Shown here: one piece after another, positions 6,139 through 7,331 of the stretch
Numbering within the stretch: position 1 is the first letter of the stretch
How the letters are laid out: each line of letters opens with the position of its first letter
Assembly: GCA_007127665.1 (NCBI GenBank)
Contig: SKYY01000128.1
Span: 1-7,331, forward strand
Length of the DNA stretch: 7,331 bases
Source: Balneolales bacterium
GTDB taxonomy: Bacteria; Bacteroidota; Rhodothermia; Balneolales; Natronogracilivirgulaceae
Direction: 5' to 3'
Program-made: the position numbers and the translations under genes
Notes under the pieces: model-generated
Told to the model about the DNA's origin: nothing
Databases searched by the model: none
Seen by the model: only the letters and a program-made list of their open reading frames with translations

Positions 6139-7329
6139 CTAGTTTCTGCCACGTGCTTGAAGCCACAGGGCAAGAAGAATGAGAATGAGTACAATGGCGA
6201 GACCCAGAAGAATCAGCATTGTGTAAGTAGTTGGCTGTGCATGCAGCTTCCACTCAGTAAGTTTTTCATCGATGGTATTGAAGTTCTCAAAGGTCATGAG
6301 ATTCGCATCGATCAGATACTCTTGCCAATTGGGCTTCACACTGCCAAACCAGAAATCAGCAAATCGCTGATATCTCGCAAGCTCTTCGTCACTGCCATTG
6401 TCTTCTGCTCGGGCGATGGCTTCGTCAAGATAGGTGTTGAGCGAGGTATAGAACTCAAGCGAGTTGCTGAAAGGTGCCAGTTCGATGTTGTTCTGTGCAA
6501 ATGCATCAGCGAGTGTCGTCCAGGCAGCATCATCGATCAGCATTTCCCATTCATCCACTTTCTCAACAATGGCACCAATGCGTTGACTGCGTCGATTCTC
6601 AGCCACATAAATCTGGGCAAGGTCATAGCCCATATTTTCCCACATTCGATTGAATTCAACCTGAACACTGTAGAGCTTGAGGAAGTCCTGCGTGCTAAGT
6701 TCGGTATGGGTGTTGAGGAAGGAAATATTGTTGTCGACAACAGACTCGATGTAGCCCATGACGTTCTGGGCATCGATTTCCAGTGCAAGTCCACGACGCT
6801 CTGCCGGCGACAGCGACTGAAGGTCAACGTTTTCATATGCCACAAAAATGGAGTCTACCATTTTTATTATGAAAGCGTCACGCTTGTCCAGTTCCTGGCG
6901 CAGACGGCGTGCCTGGGCGGCATTGGCATCCCGTGAACGGCGCATGGCGGCAAGCTCCTGGTTGAGCGAGTCAGCACGCTGCTGGTAGCGGGTGGCATCC
7001 GTTGACAATTCTGCAATGCGCTCTTCAAGGACAACGATGGTATCACCTTTCTCTCCTATGCGTGAGATACGTTCACCGGTTGCCTGGGTGAGCTCACGCA
7101 GATTCGTCATGCGGCCCTGAAGGGTTTCCGGATAGAGTACCCTGTTAAGCAGAGAAGCGTTATCGCGATATCTGCTATCCATTTCATTGAGCATCTCAAT
7201 GACTTGGTCCACCTCCTCGCCGGTCTGAATGGTTTTCAGGGCTTCGAGTACTTCGGCGTGATCCCGATCAAAATTTTGCTTGATCTGGAAATCAGACTGA
7301 AACTGTGCCTGCACCTGACCGGTAAATCC
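6139..7329 (-). CDS. Unrecognised coiled-coil envelope protein with a C-terminal membrane anchor (5' end outside window)
   Basis: The frame is open from the right edge to a TAG at 6141-6139, giving about 396 visible residues. A GTG at 7314 is in frame, but the residues before it (GFTGQ) and after it (VQAQFQSDF) look like the end of a signal peptide with cleavage after Val-Gln-Ala, so the true start probably lies beyond the window. Numbering from that GTG, the mature protein has a helical N-terminal part, a coiled coil at about 91-145 (VVLEERIAELS through RRLRQELDKRD), a mixed helical region with several Trp and Tyr (about 150-355), and one membrane helix at about 365-386 followed by ARGRN. 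The basic tail suggests a type I protein with its bulk in the periplasm. I recognise no catalytic motif or named family. It converges with the VWA operon and has its own intrinsic terminator. The acidic composition resembles its neighbours, so there is no sign of transfer. Confidence 0.82.
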   Translation of the reverse strand, partial: GFTGQVQAQFQSDFQIKQNFDRDHAEVLEALKTIQTGEEVDQVIEMLNEMDSRYRDNASLLNRVLYPETLQGRMTNLRELTQATGERISRIGEKGDTIVVLEERIAELSTDATRYQQRADSLNQELAAMRRSRDANAAQARRLRQELDKRDAFIIKMVDSIFVAYENVDLQSLSPAERRGLALEIDAQNVMGYIESVVDNNISFLNTHTELSTQDFLKLYSVQVEFNRMWENMGYDLAQIYVAENRRSQRIGAIVEKVDEWEMLIDDAAWTTLADAFAQNNIELAPFSNSLEFYTSLNTYLDEAIARAEDNGSDEELARYQRFADFWFGSVKPNWQEYLIDANLMTFENFNTIDEKLTEWKLHAQPTTYTMLILLGLAIVLILILLALWLQARGRN

Positions 7330-7331
7330 CA

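Noticed and set aside
6157..6936. 259-codon plus-strand open frame opposite the coiled-coil gene
   Set aside because: The minus-strand frame is longer and has a coherent signal tail, coiled coil, membrane helix and terminator; the plus-strand translation has no recognisable features.

Overview
The window suggests a Gram-negative bacterium of the Bacteroidota / Balneolota / Rhodothermota group. The reasons are a cluster of SurA/PpiC-type periplasmic folding factors next to a MoxR ATPase and a membrane-anchored von Willebrand A (VWA) protein, acidic proteins, roughly balanced base composition and mostly weak Shine-Dalgarno signals. This placement is inferred from gene content and protein style, not from a marker gene. 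Both window edges cut through genes.

Plus strand, 1-5948: five co-directional genes with short gaps probably form one operon or two closely linked ones. In order they are the C-terminal end of a probable PpiC/SurA-family protein; a parvulin-like lipoprotein whose start overlaps the previous stop; a two-parvulin SurA-like chaperone with a Sec signal peptide; a MoxR-family AAA+ ATPase; and a 712-residue three-helix membrane protein with a VWA domain, beta-sandwich modules and a glutamine-amidotransferase-like domain lacking a catalytic cysteine. The first three genes point to outer-membrane protein folding. The last two form a MoxR-VWA pair, in which the ATPase is expected to remodel or activate the VWA partner or its client.

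Convergence zone, 5949-6138: about 190 bases with no convincing gene. A 31-bp direct repeat (two exact copies and a third degenerate one) begins inside the last codons of the VWA gene and duplicates its stop codon. An intrinsic terminator follows that fits the minus strand, and then a small hairpin.

Minus strand, 6139-7329: an unrecognised envelope protein entering from the right edge, with the probable tail of a signal peptide, a coiled coil and one C-terminal membrane helix.

I found no RNA gene, CRISPR array, insertion sequence or phage gene, and no strong case for an undescribed system. The most notable points are the repeat over the stop codon, the strand-biased terminator, the complementary loss of parvulin histidines across the folding factors, and the MoxR-VWA pair without an adjacent DUF58 gene.
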